Below are positions 33,521 through 40,920 of a DNA stretch of 48,842 bases, piece by piece. Origin of the DNA: JAWXUD01 sp044432945. Lineage in GTDB: Bacteria > Cyanobacteriota > Vampirovibrionia > Gastranaerophilales > Gastranaerophilaceae. The translations under genes were made by a program, and so were the position numbers. The stretch is taken from positions 1-48,842 of the forward strand of contig JAWXUD010000014.1 in NCBI GenBank assembly GCA_044432945.1. The letters are read 5' to 3'. How positions within the stretch are numbered: the stretch's first letter is position 1; every line of letters starts with the position of its first letter. The notes under the pieces are model-generated. The model saw only the letters and a program-made list of their open reading frames with translations, had not been told where the DNA came from and ran no database searches.

Positions 33521-34321
33521 ATGCAAAAATACTTTGATGAAGTAGATTTTAAATTATTTTTAGGTGATTGTGTTGAGATTTTAGAAAAAGCAACACCGCA
33601 AAGTATCGACATGATTTTTGCTGACCCACCTTATATGTTATCAAACGGAGGTTTTACTTGCCATGCTGGGCGAGCAGTTAGTGTAAACAAAGGCAAATGG
33701 GATGAAAGCAAAGGCCTTGAAGAAGATTTCGAATTTCATCAAAGGTGGATAAATGCTTGTAAAAGAGTTTTAAAACCAAATGGTACAATGTGGATAAGTG
33801 GCACATATCACTCAATTTATGCTTGTGGCTTTGCGTTACAAAAATCTGATTTTAAAGTTTTAAATGATATTTGTTGGTTCAAGCCAAATGCCTCACCCAA
33901 TTTGAGTTGTAGGTATTTTACAGCAAGCCATGAGACATTATTGTGGGCAAAAATTAATAACAAAGAAAAACATACCTTTAATTACGAAATACTAAAAGAT
34001 GGAGATTGGGGCAAAGATATTTTGAAAAAGCCGAATAAGCAAATGCGTTCAGTTTGGCAAATCGATACTCTGAAAACAAATGAAAAAACATTTGGCAAGC
34101 ACCCGACTCAGAAACCTTTAGAATTGTTAAGGCGTGTAATCCTCTCATCAACGAATATTGGCGATTTGATCTTAGATCCATTCACAGGAAGCTCAACAAC
34201 TGGTATAATGGCAAATAAGTTAGGACGAAATTTTATTGGGATTGATAAAGAGCAAAAATATCTTGATTTATCAATTAAACGATACTGTGAATTTCAAGAC
34301 GAACAAGGAGTAATGATGTAA
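33521..34321 (+). CDS. DpnA-like DNA adenine methyltransferase (DpnII system, second MTase)
   Basis: 266 residues. Motif IV DPPY is in DMIFADPPYMLSNGGFTC near the N-terminus and the SAM-binding motif I (ILDPFTGSSTTGI) near the C-terminus: the order of beta-class N6-adenine/N4-cytosine enzymes. KHPTQKPLELLRRVI is motif X. The MLSNGGFTCHAGR block and overall length match M2.DpnII (DpnA), which methylates GATC also on single strands and protects incoming DNA during transformation. It stands directly before a Dam-like methyltransferase and upstream of a DpnII-like endonuclease, the classic three-gene set. The transcript appears leaderless. Confidence 0.9.
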   Translation: MQKYFDEVDFKLFLGDCVEILEKATPQSIDMIFADPPYMLSNGGFTCHAGRAVSVNKGKWDESKGLEEDFEFHQRWINACKRVLKPNGTMWISGTYHSIYACGFALQKSDFKVLNDICWFKPNASPNLSCRYFTASHETLLWAKINNKEKHTFNYEILKDGDWGKDILKKPNKQMRSVWQIDTLKTNEKTFGKHPTQKPLELLRRVILSSTNIGDLILDPFTGSSTTGIMANKLGRNFIGIDKEQKYLDLSIKRYCEFQDEQGVMM

Positions 34322-34322
34322 A

Positions 34323-35162
34323 ATGGCAGTAGTATTAGAAAAATTACAAAATCAAACATCTCCAATAATCAAATGGGTTGGTGGAAAACGTCAACTTATG
34401 TTTGAATTGCTTAGAAATATGCCAGAAAATTATAATCGTTATTTCGAACCTTTTATTGGTGGTGGAGCATTGTTTTTTGAATTGCAACCCGAAAATGCCT
34501 ATATTTCGGACGTGAATAATGAGCTAATAAATCTTTATAGTGTTGTCAAAAATAATGTTGAGGAGTTGATTAAAGACTTAGAAAAACATGAAATCTCAAA
34601 AGAATATTTTTTAGACATTAGAAAGATTGACAGGCTTGAAGGATACAAGAATTGGACTGATATTCAAAAGGCAAGTAGGTTTGTATTTTTAAACCGTACT
34701 TGTTTTAACGGGCTTTATAGGGTAAATTTGCAAGGGCAATTCAACGTGCCTTTTGGAAATTATAAAAATCCTAGAGTTATTGATAGAGAAAACCTTTATA
34801 ATTGTTCTAATTTGTTACAAAAAACAGAAATTAAAAACGCTGATTTTACAGATATTTTAAAGCATGTTCAAAAGAATGATTTTGTTTACTTTGACCCACC
34901 ATATGTGCCATTGAATGAAACATCTAGTTTTACATCATATACAAAAGACGGCTTTGACATTGATATGCAATTCAAACTTAAAGCTTTGTGTGATGAATTA
35001 GATACAAGGGGAGTGAAATTTATGCTTTCAAATTCTGATACAAAATTAGTAAATGAATTATATAAAAATTACAATATTAAAAAAGTTTTTGCTTCTCGCA
35101 ATATCAATGCAAATGGGGCTGGTAGAGGTAAAATAACAGAAGTTTTAGTGAGAAATTATTAA
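34323..35162 (+). CDS. DpnM-like Dam DNA adenine methyltransferase (GATC)
   Basis: 279 residues. Dam/D12-class (alpha) order: SPIIKWVGGKRQLMFELL with motif X, YFEPFIGGGALFFEL motif I, RTCFNGLYRVNLQGQFNVPF, and VYFDPPYVPLNETSSF with motif IV DPPY; the C-terminal SNSDTKLVNELYKNYNI is also family-typical. It closely follows DpnM/MboIA, which methylates A in GATC and protects host DNA from the DpnII nuclease. The ATG comes one base after the stop of the DpnA-like gene, so the two methyltransferases are translated together before the nuclease. Confidence 0.93.
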   Translation: MAVVLEKLQNQTSPIIKWVGGKRQLMFELLRNMPENYNRYFEPFIGGGALFFELQPENAYISDVNNELINLYSVVKNNVEELIKDLEKHEISKEYFLDIRKIDRLEGYKNWTDIQKASRFVFLNRTCFNGLYRVNLQGQFNVPFGNYKNPRVIDRENLYNCSNLLQKTEIKNADFTDILKHVQKNDFVYFDPPYVPLNETSSFTSYTKDGFDIDMQFKLKALCDELDTRGVKFMLSNSDTKLVNELYKNYNIKKVFASRNINANGAGRGKITEVLVRNY

Positions 35163-35599
35163 GGCGTAGGTATTCCATTCATAGTCATAGACCTTCCTGA
35201 ATAATTCCAGTACCGTATATCTTGCTCTATAAAGAACCATTTTATCACTTTTAATAATAAATCTACATTGTAGCCACTATTAAACTCCAAATTTATGCCG
35301 TCATTAATTTCATTGCAGTTATATACCTCCTCGATTAAGGAATATAATTTTTGATACTTCAATGGCTCTTCTGTTTTTTTTACTTTTAAATCTTCAAATA
35401 TATTGTCATGAGTTGGAGCATTTTTAATTTTCTCATTATTTGAAAAATTAACATTTTCAACATAATACAAATATTTTGACTGGTTTTCACCATTGCCTGT
35501 CCCAGGAATTTCCTCTAAAAATTTATTTATGACTCTTGTTCTTACTTCATTTCTTGTCCCATTATTGGAGAAAAAATAATCCAATTCAACTTTTGCCAC
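35159..35599 (-). CDS. Uncharacterised protein nested between DpnII methylase and nuclease
   Basis: 146 residues, not recognised. Start GTG at 35599 with AGGAG seven bases upstream, so the frame looks real. It begins AKVELDYFFSNNGTRNEV and ends KWFFIEQDIRYWNYSGRSMT, with no obvious DNA-binding or nuclease motif. It lies on the opposite strand, its 3' end overlapping the Dam gene stop by four bases, and diverges from the endonuclease gene. Its transcription would run antisense into the methyltransferase genes. A role as controller or accessory factor of the DpnII system, or an independent passenger, are both possible. Confidence 0.6.
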   Translation of the reverse strand: MAKVELDYFFSNNGTRNEVRTRVINKFLEEIPGTGNGENQSKYLYYVENVNFSNNEKIKNAPTHDNIFEDLKVKKTEEPLKYQKLYSLIEEVYNCNEINDGINLEFNSGYNVDLLLKVIKWFFIEQDIRYWNYSGRSMTMNGIPTP

Positions 35600-35666
35600 A
35601 ACAACACTCCTATATCTCTTACCCCAATTTATTTATGGTATCATAAATAAAAAAGGAATACCAATA

Positions 35667-36575
35667 ATGAAATATTTGGAAATTTATAATGAACTGTTCA
35701 ACTGTAAAAGCGGAGATGAAGTTTTTAATTATTTAATTAAAAATCTTAAACCATCAAATAATTTGTGGTCGTATTTCGTTAATTGGGAAAAAGTATATTC
35801 AAATGTAAAACACATTGAAATTGGATTAAATCTTCTAAATTATTTAATCGGAAAAGAAAACTTTGATGAGGAATTAAAAACATTAATAAAAGAGCAACCT
35901 CAAGTTATAAAAATATTGCCAGCTTTAGTCGTTAGTCGTGAAAATAAATTTGATATCTTGATAGATTATAAAAATAAACAATTAAAATATGAAAATTATG
36001 ATTTTACAATTCAAAATCCAACAGCTGAAGATATTGATAAATATTTAAAATTTGTTCAAGAAAGTGGGTTAAAAGAACTTATTTGTAGTGGGAAAGTTAA
36101 ATCACTAGTCGATTATATGATTGGAGTTGAAGCAGGATTAGACAGTAATGGTCGCAAAAATCGTGGTGGGCATTCAATGGAAGATATTGTTGAGGTTTTC
36201 ATAAAAGATTTATGTTTAAATAAGGGTTATACTTACTTAAAAGAGGCAAATGCCGAAAAAATCAAGCAAGAATTTAATATAGATGTCCCTGTTGATAAAT
36301 CTTCCAGGAGATATGATTTTGTGGTCAAAACTGATAAAGAACTTGTGATTTTTGAAGTTAATTTCTATGGTGGTGGCGGTTCTAAATTAAAATCAACTGC
36401 TGGTGAATATAGAGATTTATATAATGTTTTAGAAAATAAATTTAAATTTATTTGGATAACAGATGGATTGGGGTGGAAAACAACGCAAAGACCATTAAGA
36501 GAAACTTTCGATCATAATGATTATTTGATTTCACTTTCAATGTTAGAAAAAGAAATATTGGAAAAAATAATATAG
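35667..36575 (+). CDS. DpnII/MboI-type type II restriction endonuclease (GATC)
   Basis: 302 residues, similar to R.DpnII (288). The family signature is clear: VVSRENKFDILIDYKNK, ESGLKELICSGKVKSLVDY, GVEAGLDSNGRKNRGGHSME, and the PD-(D/E)XK-like core RRYDFVVKTDKELVIFEVNF followed by YGGGGSKLKSTAGEYRDLY. DpnII cuts before G in unmethylated GATC. AAGGAA lies before the ATG. It is the third gene of a complete set with DpnA- and DpnM-like methyltransferases, but it has its own gap of 500 bases (filled by an opposite-strand gene), so a separate promoter is likely. The reverse transcriptase gene follows after only eight bases. Confidence 0.93.
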   Translation: MKYLEIYNELFNCKSGDEVFNYLIKNLKPSNNLWSYFVNWEKVYSNVKHIEIGLNLLNYLIGKENFDEELKTLIKEQPQVIKILPALVVSRENKFDILIDYKNKQLKYENYDFTIQNPTAEDIDKYLKFVQESGLKELICSGKVKSLVDYMIGVEAGLDSNGRKNRGGHSMEDIVEVFIKDLCLNKGYTYLKEANAEKIKQEFNIDVPVDKSSRRYDFVVKTDKELVIFEVNFYGGGGSKLKSTAGEYRDLYNVLENKFKFIWITDGLGWKTTQRPLRETFDHNDYLISLSMLEKEILEKII

Positions 36576-36583
36576 GCTTTATA

Positions 36584-38077
36584 ATGAATAAAAATATATT
36601 AAACTTAAATTATAATGAAGCCAAAGAATTCTTTTTAAAAGCTGAAAATTACTGCAATATTGACCTACCAACATATTTCAATTTTCAACCATTACTAAAT
36701 GAATTGACAAAAGAAATGAACGACAACTACGATGCCAGCAAGTCTTCAACCCAAGAAAATGTTAATTATGTAATTTATAATAATAAAGACGGATGCTATG
36801 CTTGGCGACCACTAGAGCTTATCAATCCCATCCTTTATGTTAAGTTGGTGAACCTCATAACCGAGAAGAAAAACTGGGAAGTAATAAAAAATAGGTTTAT
36901 AGAGTTCCAGTCAAATGAATTAATACAAAGTAAGGCAATACCTGCCTTGAAAACGAAAAAACAAAAACAAAGAGCAAGTCAAATAACTACTTGGTGGAGA
37001 GAAGTTGAACAACATTCTTTAACCTTATCGCTAGAGTATTCATATTTATATACAACTGACATAACAGACTGTTATGGAGCTATATATACGCATTCAATAG
37101 CGTGGGCTTTGCATGAAAAAGAATTTGCAAAAGAGAAGAGAAAAAATAAAGAAATTCTTGGAAATAGAATTGACCAAACAATCAGGTCAATGAGAAACGG
37201 GCAAACTAACGGTATTCCCCAAGGTTCAACCTTAATGGATTTTATTGCTGAAATGGTTTTAGGTTATGCTGATTTGTTATTGTCAAAAAAATTAAATCAC
37301 TTAAATTCAAAAAACTATAAAATAATACGATATAGGGATGACTATAGAATTTTTGTAAATGATTCGCAAATAGGAAACTATATCATAAAATGCGTTACTG
37401 AGGTAATGATTGAATTGGGATTAAAACTAAATGCCTCTAAGACGGCTCAAACGAATGACATTATAGCTGGGGCGATAAAAGAAGATAAACTATATTGTTT
37501 TTCGCATTTAGAAGAACTAAATAGTAAATGCCATAATTTAGGTAATTTACAAAAACAACTTATGAGAATATATGATTTTTCAAAAAGGTTTCCAAATTCT
37601 GGGACTTTGCAAAAATTGTTACATCAATATTTTAAAAAAATAAAATTTAAAAAAAATGACAGAAGCATTGAGCCAATAATTAGCATAGTTTTTTCGATAG
37701 CATATAATAATCCAAGAATTTATCCTACTGCTTCAGCAATAATTGCAAAGGCGCTATCCCATATAACAGATTTTAACAAGCGTTATAATATAATTAAAAA
37801 AATAGGAAATCGAATAAAAGAAAAACCAAATACGGAATATATGGAAATATGGTTGCAAAGAATTGCATACAATGATGATTCTTTTAGGGAATACGGTTCG
37901 AATATTTGCAAGCTTGTATCAAATGAATATACTGGTTCTATTTGGAATATAGGTTGGGCGAACAAAAACTTAAAAAGTATTTTTAACGAATATTCAATTA
38001 TCGATAAAGGTATATTGAGTAATTTAGATTCAGAAATAAGAGATGATGAAATAAATATATTTTCATATGATGATTAA
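36584..38077 (+). CDS. Reverse transcriptase, defence-associated (UG/DRT-like), YRDD
   Basis: 497 residues. RT motifs: LYTTDITDCYGAIYTHSI (155-171, first catalytic Asp), GIPQGSTLMDFIAEMVL (210-226) and the active-site IRYRDDYRIFVND (YRDD, 250-253), then GLKLNASKTAQ. After the palm the last 200 residues are Lys/Ile-rich helices, like the helical-repeat C-terminal domain of AbiK and other unknown-group (UG) RTs used in phage defence (DRT systems). There is no intron maturase, endonuclease, DGR accessory or retron RNA upstream: the gene begins eight bases after the DpnII nuclease. I cannot place it in a numbered DRT group. Probably a second, independent anti-phage module carried in the restriction operon. 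Confidence 0.88.
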   Translation: MNKNILNLNYNEAKEFFLKAENYCNIDLPTYFNFQPLLNELTKEMNDNYDASKSSTQENVNYVIYNNKDGCYAWRPLELINPILYVKLVNLITEKKNWEVIKNRFIEFQSNELIQSKAIPALKTKKQKQRASQITTWWREVEQHSLTLSLEYSYLYTTDITDCYGAIYTHSIAWALHEKEFAKEKRKNKEILGNRIDQTIRSMRNGQTNGIPQGSTLMDFIAEMVLGYADLLLSKKLNHLNSKNYKIIRYRDDYRIFVNDSQIGNYIIKCVTEVMIELGLKLNASKTAQTNDIIAGAIKEDKLYCFSHLEELNSKCHNLGNLQKQLMRIYDFSKRFPNSGTLQKLLHQYFKKIKFKKNDRSIEPIISIVFSIAYNNPRIYPTASAIIAKALSHITDFNKRYNIIKKIGNRIKEKPNTEYMEIWLQRIAYNDDSFREYGSNICKLVSNEYTGSIWNIGWANKNLKSIFNEYSIIDKGILSNLDSEIRDDEINIFSYDD

Positions 38078-38141
38078 TTATGTCCATTTGTTTCTTTTTA
38101 CTTTAAATTTTGACCACATTTAAATCTTTTGAGGTAATGTG

Positions 38142-38165
38142 TTTGTACCTAAAAGGAGGTACAAA
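38142..38165 (+). promoter_or_regulatory. Hairpin sequestering a ribosome-binding site
   Basis: TTTGTACCT (38142-38150) pairs perfectly with AGGTACAAA (38157-38165) around AAAAGG. The Shine-Dalgarno AGGAGG (38154-38159) is buried in the loop and stem, two bases before the ATG at 38168. Opening of the hairpin would be needed for translation. Confidence 0.65.
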
Positions 38166-38167
38166 TT

Positions 38168-38392
38168 ATGGAAGAAATTATAGAGTATAAATTATCAGAA
38201 CAAGAATTTAAGAAGTTAGAAAAAATCGCAGAGCATTTATTTTGTACAAGTGTCATTTTGGATTATTTTTGTTCAAAACAACCTGAGAATGAATATTTAT
38301 ATTACATAACTCCAGTTGTTAAATACTTAAAACAAGAAGCAGATATTGCAAATTCTTTTTTCATAAATTGGGGAATTAATGACAGTAATTAA
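38168..38392 (+). CDS. 74-residue protein, paralogue of 45370-45594
   Basis: 74 residues, acidic at the start and helical (LSEQEFKKLEKIAEHLF, VVKYLKQEADIANSFF), with the core LDYFC and LYYIT. It shares about 42 of 74 positions and exact length with the protein at 45370-45594, including KKLEK, LDYFC, LYYIT, KYLKQEAD and NSFFIN. The upstream sequences also share TAATGTGTT and AGGAGG. Not recognised. A small conserved protein present twice in one accessory region suggests a function of the mobile elements, for example an anti-repressor, antitoxin or accessory DNA-binding factor, but no motif proves it. Confidence 0.75.
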   Translation: MEEIIEYKLSEQEFKKLEKIAEHLFCTSVILDYFCSKQPENEYLYYITPVVKYLKQEADIANSFFINWGINDSN

Positions 38393-38442
38393 CAGTTAAA
38401 TTTAGCACAATATACAAAATACACCCATGAAAGCTAGATATA

Positions 38443-38475
38443 GCTTGAATGAAAACAAGTTTTCAAGCATTTTTT
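38443..38475 (+). terminator. Terminator after the 74-residue gene
   Basis: GCTTGAA (38443-38449) pairs with TTCAAGC (38462-38468), followed by ATTTTTT. It ends the transcript of the small gene. The rest of 38476-39062 holds no gene; it contains a tRNA-like remnant and a repeat cluster listed separately. Confidence 0.6.
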
Positions 38476-38732
38476 ACAAAAATAAATATTTCAAATCGCT
38501 AAAGCTCAATCATAGCTTAAAAATCAAAATTTGAATTGAAAATAATTTTAACAAATTTGGCAAAAATTAGCCCCTAAATCGTTAAATTGTTTTCAATTTT
38601 GTTTTGGGGTTGAATAGTGTTTAAAGGTAAGTTATAGTGTGAATATCGAACATTGATTAGTTAAATAATTTGTGACAAATAGGGTCTGTAACTATAATAT
38701 AATCCATATTTTTCATAAAAACAATAAGAGCT

Positions 38733-38760
38733 TTGGTTCGGATTCAGCTCGAGGTACCAT
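38733..38760 (+). pseudogene. Degenerate tRNA 3' end (T-arm, acceptor, CCA)
   Basis: The 28 bases ending in GCTCGAGGTACCA match the last 28 of tRNA-Asn (32486-32513) at 20 positions, including GGTTCG, CAGCTCG and the terminal CCA. No D-arm or anticodon arm precedes it. TATAAT-like boxes lie upstream near 38695. It may be an attachment-site copy left by integration at the tRNA, or a decayed tRNA gene. Confidence 0.5.
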
Positions 38761-38782
38761 GTCAAACTTGGCGTACTAATAA

Positions 38783-38977
38783 CTCAAACTATTTTTTGCA
38801 GTACACTTTTGTAAGTTATAATTTATCAAGCAGTTTCATAATAATTATCAAACAGTTTCGGAAATTTCGATTTTCAGCGTTAATTGGGGAATATTTCTCA
38901 AACTGATTGTCGCAAAATGAAACAAACAGTTTGAGAACTTTGTTGTAAATTTGCTCATCATTTAACAAAAAGTTTCA
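38783..38977 (+). repeat. Cluster of CTCAAACTG / CAGTTTGAG repeats
   Basis: Copies of one short motif in both orientations: CTCAAACT at 38783, CAGTTTC at 38831 and 38853 (22 bases apart), CTCAAACTG at 38897-38905, its exact reverse complement CAGTTTGAG at 38927-38935, and AGTTTCAGAG near 38971. The stretch is non-coding and very A+T-rich. Operators, recombinase arm sites or an RNA stem are all possible. Confidence 0.45.
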
Positions 38978-39062
38978 GAGCTTTTATTTCAAAATTATGA
39001 GATTGAGATAAATAATTATAGTTTGTTTTTGTAAATAATTTTTCAAATTAAAAATTTTGTCA

Positions 39063-39068
39063 TATAAT
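39063..39068 (+). promoter_or_regulatory. -10 element giving a leaderless restriction-locus mRNA
   Basis: TATAAT, six bases (CTATAA), then the ATG at 39075; TTTTCA 17 bases upstream is a weak -35. No Shine-Dalgarno sequence. Confidence 0.55.
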
Positions 39069-39074
39069 CTATAA

Positions 39075-39536
39075 ATGATAAAATTGTTTGATGAAAAATT
39101 CAAAGTAGATTCAATTACAGAAATATATGGTATTGCAAATGTCAGAGAAGATAAATATTTTGAAGGTTTAACTGAGTTTTCTCTGTCTAATGTTTTTCAA
39201 GTAAAAAAATTATTATCTAATAATAATAATATTTTTATTGCAGTTTCGGTTAATCCAATAAAAAATGGGCAAAAAAACGGAAAAATTAAAGAAATTATCA
39301 AACTAACAGGCTACAAGCAAACTGGTGAAGTCAAGTTAAACCATAATAATACAGAAACAACAGGATATTGTATTGCATATTGTCAGCCAATAATTAATTT
39401 TGGGAATATCGCTCAAAATAGACTCTATTTCAATATAAGACCACATGGTCAATATTTAATAAAACAACTTTTCCCTGCGCAAAGTGATAATATTCTTAAT
39501 TATATAAACCAAAACTTGGAGGATTCAAATGGATAA
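39075..39536 (+). CDS. Uncharacterised 153-residue protein of a restriction locus
   Basis: 153 residues, not recognised. A compact alpha/beta protein (MIKLFDEKFKVDSITEIYG, NNNNIFIAVSVNPIKNGQ, ETTGYCIAYCQPIINFGN, NRLYFNIRPHGQYLIKQLF) without catalytic motifs I can name. It overlaps the nuclease gene that follows by eight bases, so the two are translated together. Heterodimeric type IIS/IIT enzymes encode a small and a large subunit side by side, so a small subunit or specificity helper of the nuclease is a reasonable guess; a controller protein is less likely because no HTH is visible. Confidence 0.65.
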   Translation: MIKLFDEKFKVDSITEIYGIANVREDKYFEGLTEFSLSNVFQVKKLLSNNNNIFIAVSVNPIKNGQKNGKIKEIIKLTGYKQTGEVKLNHNNTETTGYCIAYCQPIINFGNIAQNRLYFNIRPHGQYLIKQLFPAQSDNILNYINQNLEDSNG

Positions 39537-40920
39537 TTTGTGGATACTGACAGAAGAAAAGCCTAAAATTAGTGTTATAAAAGAAATAATTGGTTTGTAC
39601 TGTAGAGATTTCTCTGGCAGGTCCACTATTTCAGAGCGCGTCACTATTGTGCCAATTATTACTAATGATTTTTTTGAATTTTACTATAAGGTTGAAGGAA
39701 TTAAATTAAATAATTGTCAAGAAATTATAATTTCAACTGTAAGTGGAAGCTCAAGCTTTTTTGACTTCTTGGTTTTCAAACAAACAAATAAGCCAAAACC
39801 TACTGAAGATGATAATTTACTTATGGTGATAGAAGAAACAAAAACAAGTGGTCAAGAGTCAAGGAATACTGGTATTTATCAAAGGGCATCTAAGTTTGTT
39901 TATGTAGAACATTATTTTAAAAATATAAAAAAATACATGCTTTACAATGAAGAACTAGAAAATAATGAGAGTGTTAAACCTGCAGATACAATAATTTTCG
40001 GTACAAATATGTTTCTTTCTTTGGATATCGACATTATTGGCAAAGAAACTGAGCAATGGTTTTCTAAATTTAATAATATACAAGAATTGATAGATTATAA
40101 AAATGGCATGAGGCAACCACCAGCAGGAAATGTCCCTATAGAAATAGTTCAAAAAAATAATAGGATTGAAATTTCCGGCAGATTATCAAAGCCAGCTGAT
40201 CAAGGAAATATCGGGCATGACCCTAATATTGGAGCATTATCACTTATTGCAAAAACTCTAAGATATCTTGGTTGGCAAGGCGACATTATAATTACTCAAC
40301 ATGGGGTAAGTCAGGGATATATAAATAAAACAGGAGGTAGAAATAAATTTTTATATATTTGCAAAATTTTAAACCTTAAATTAGAAGGTATTATTTTACC
40401 TGAAAACATTAATTTACCAAGTACTTATTGGCATTATGAAATGCGTTCCGAAAAAATGGCATCTATTTTATTGCACATTTTAGCTGAAAATAAAGGATTG
40501 AAGGCAATCTATCAAAATCACGCTGGGTGTGAACGTGGGTATTTTGTGTCTAAAGAGGGGAATTTAATTGCCTTACCCAAAAAAGACCAAAGCGGAGAAA
40601 ATTTATATATTCCAGACTTAGTTTTATATTCAGAAAGACATGCAGAAGTTATTTTAATTGAAGGTAAAAAGCTATCAACCCTAAATCAGGGTGTAGAAGA
40701 AATTGAACTTTACGATAGCATAGAAAATGAATTTATAAAAAAATATTATCCGAACTGTTCTATTTCAAGGTATTTAACGATATTTGGAGGTGCTTTAAAT
40801 GAATTACCTCATGAAAATGTCCTATTTTATTTAAGAGATGACGGAAAAATTATAACTAAAGATATACCAGAAAAATCAATGATAGAAATATTTCAAAATT
40901 ACTCTAGAATTCTTTCCTAA
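39529..40920 (+). CDS. Putative restriction endonuclease with two PD-(D/E)XK-like motifs
   Basis: 463 residues. Two nuclease-like motifs are visible. The first is FFDFLVFK (D79) and LLMVIEETKTSGQ (E102/E103, K105), the second YIPDLVLYSE (P362-D363) and VILIEGKKLS (E378-G-K380). Each has the D-x(n)-(D/E)-x-K pattern of PD-(D/E)XK enzymes. The region between (about 200-340) is probably the DNA-recognition part. Three DNA adenine methyltransferases lie tail-to-tail on the opposite strand, overlapping this gene by 17 bases. This strongly suggests a type II enzyme with an asymmetric site; two active sites in one chain would allow it to cut both strands alone. Not recognised as a named enzyme. Confidence 0.75.
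   Translation: MDNLWILTEEKPKISVIKEIIGLYCRDFSGRSTISERVTIVPIITNDFFEFYYKVEGIKLNNCQEIIISTVSGSSSFFDFLVFKQTNKPKPTEDDNLLMVIEETKTSGQESRNTGIYQRASKFVYVEHYFKNIKKYMLYNEELENNESVKPADTIIFGTNMFLSLDIDIIGKETEQWFSKFNNIQELIDYKNGMRQPPAGNVPIEIVQKNNRIEISGRLSKPADQGNIGHDPNIGALSLIAKTLRYLGWQGDIIITQHGVSQGYINKTGGRNKFLYICKILNLKLEGIILPENINLPSTYWHYEMRSEKMASILLHILAENKGLKAIYQNHAGCERGYFVSKEGNLIALPKKDQSGENLYIPDLVLYSERHAEVILIEGKKLSTLNQGVEEIELYDSIENEFIKKYYPNCSISRYLTIFGGALNELPHENVLFYLRDDGKIITKDIPEKSMIEIFQNYSRILS

Noticed and set aside
36584..38077. Diversity-generating retroelement or group II intron for the YRDD reverse transcriptase
   Set aside because: No template/variable repeat, accessory gene, maturase or intron RNA is visible, and the C-terminal helical region fits defence RTs.
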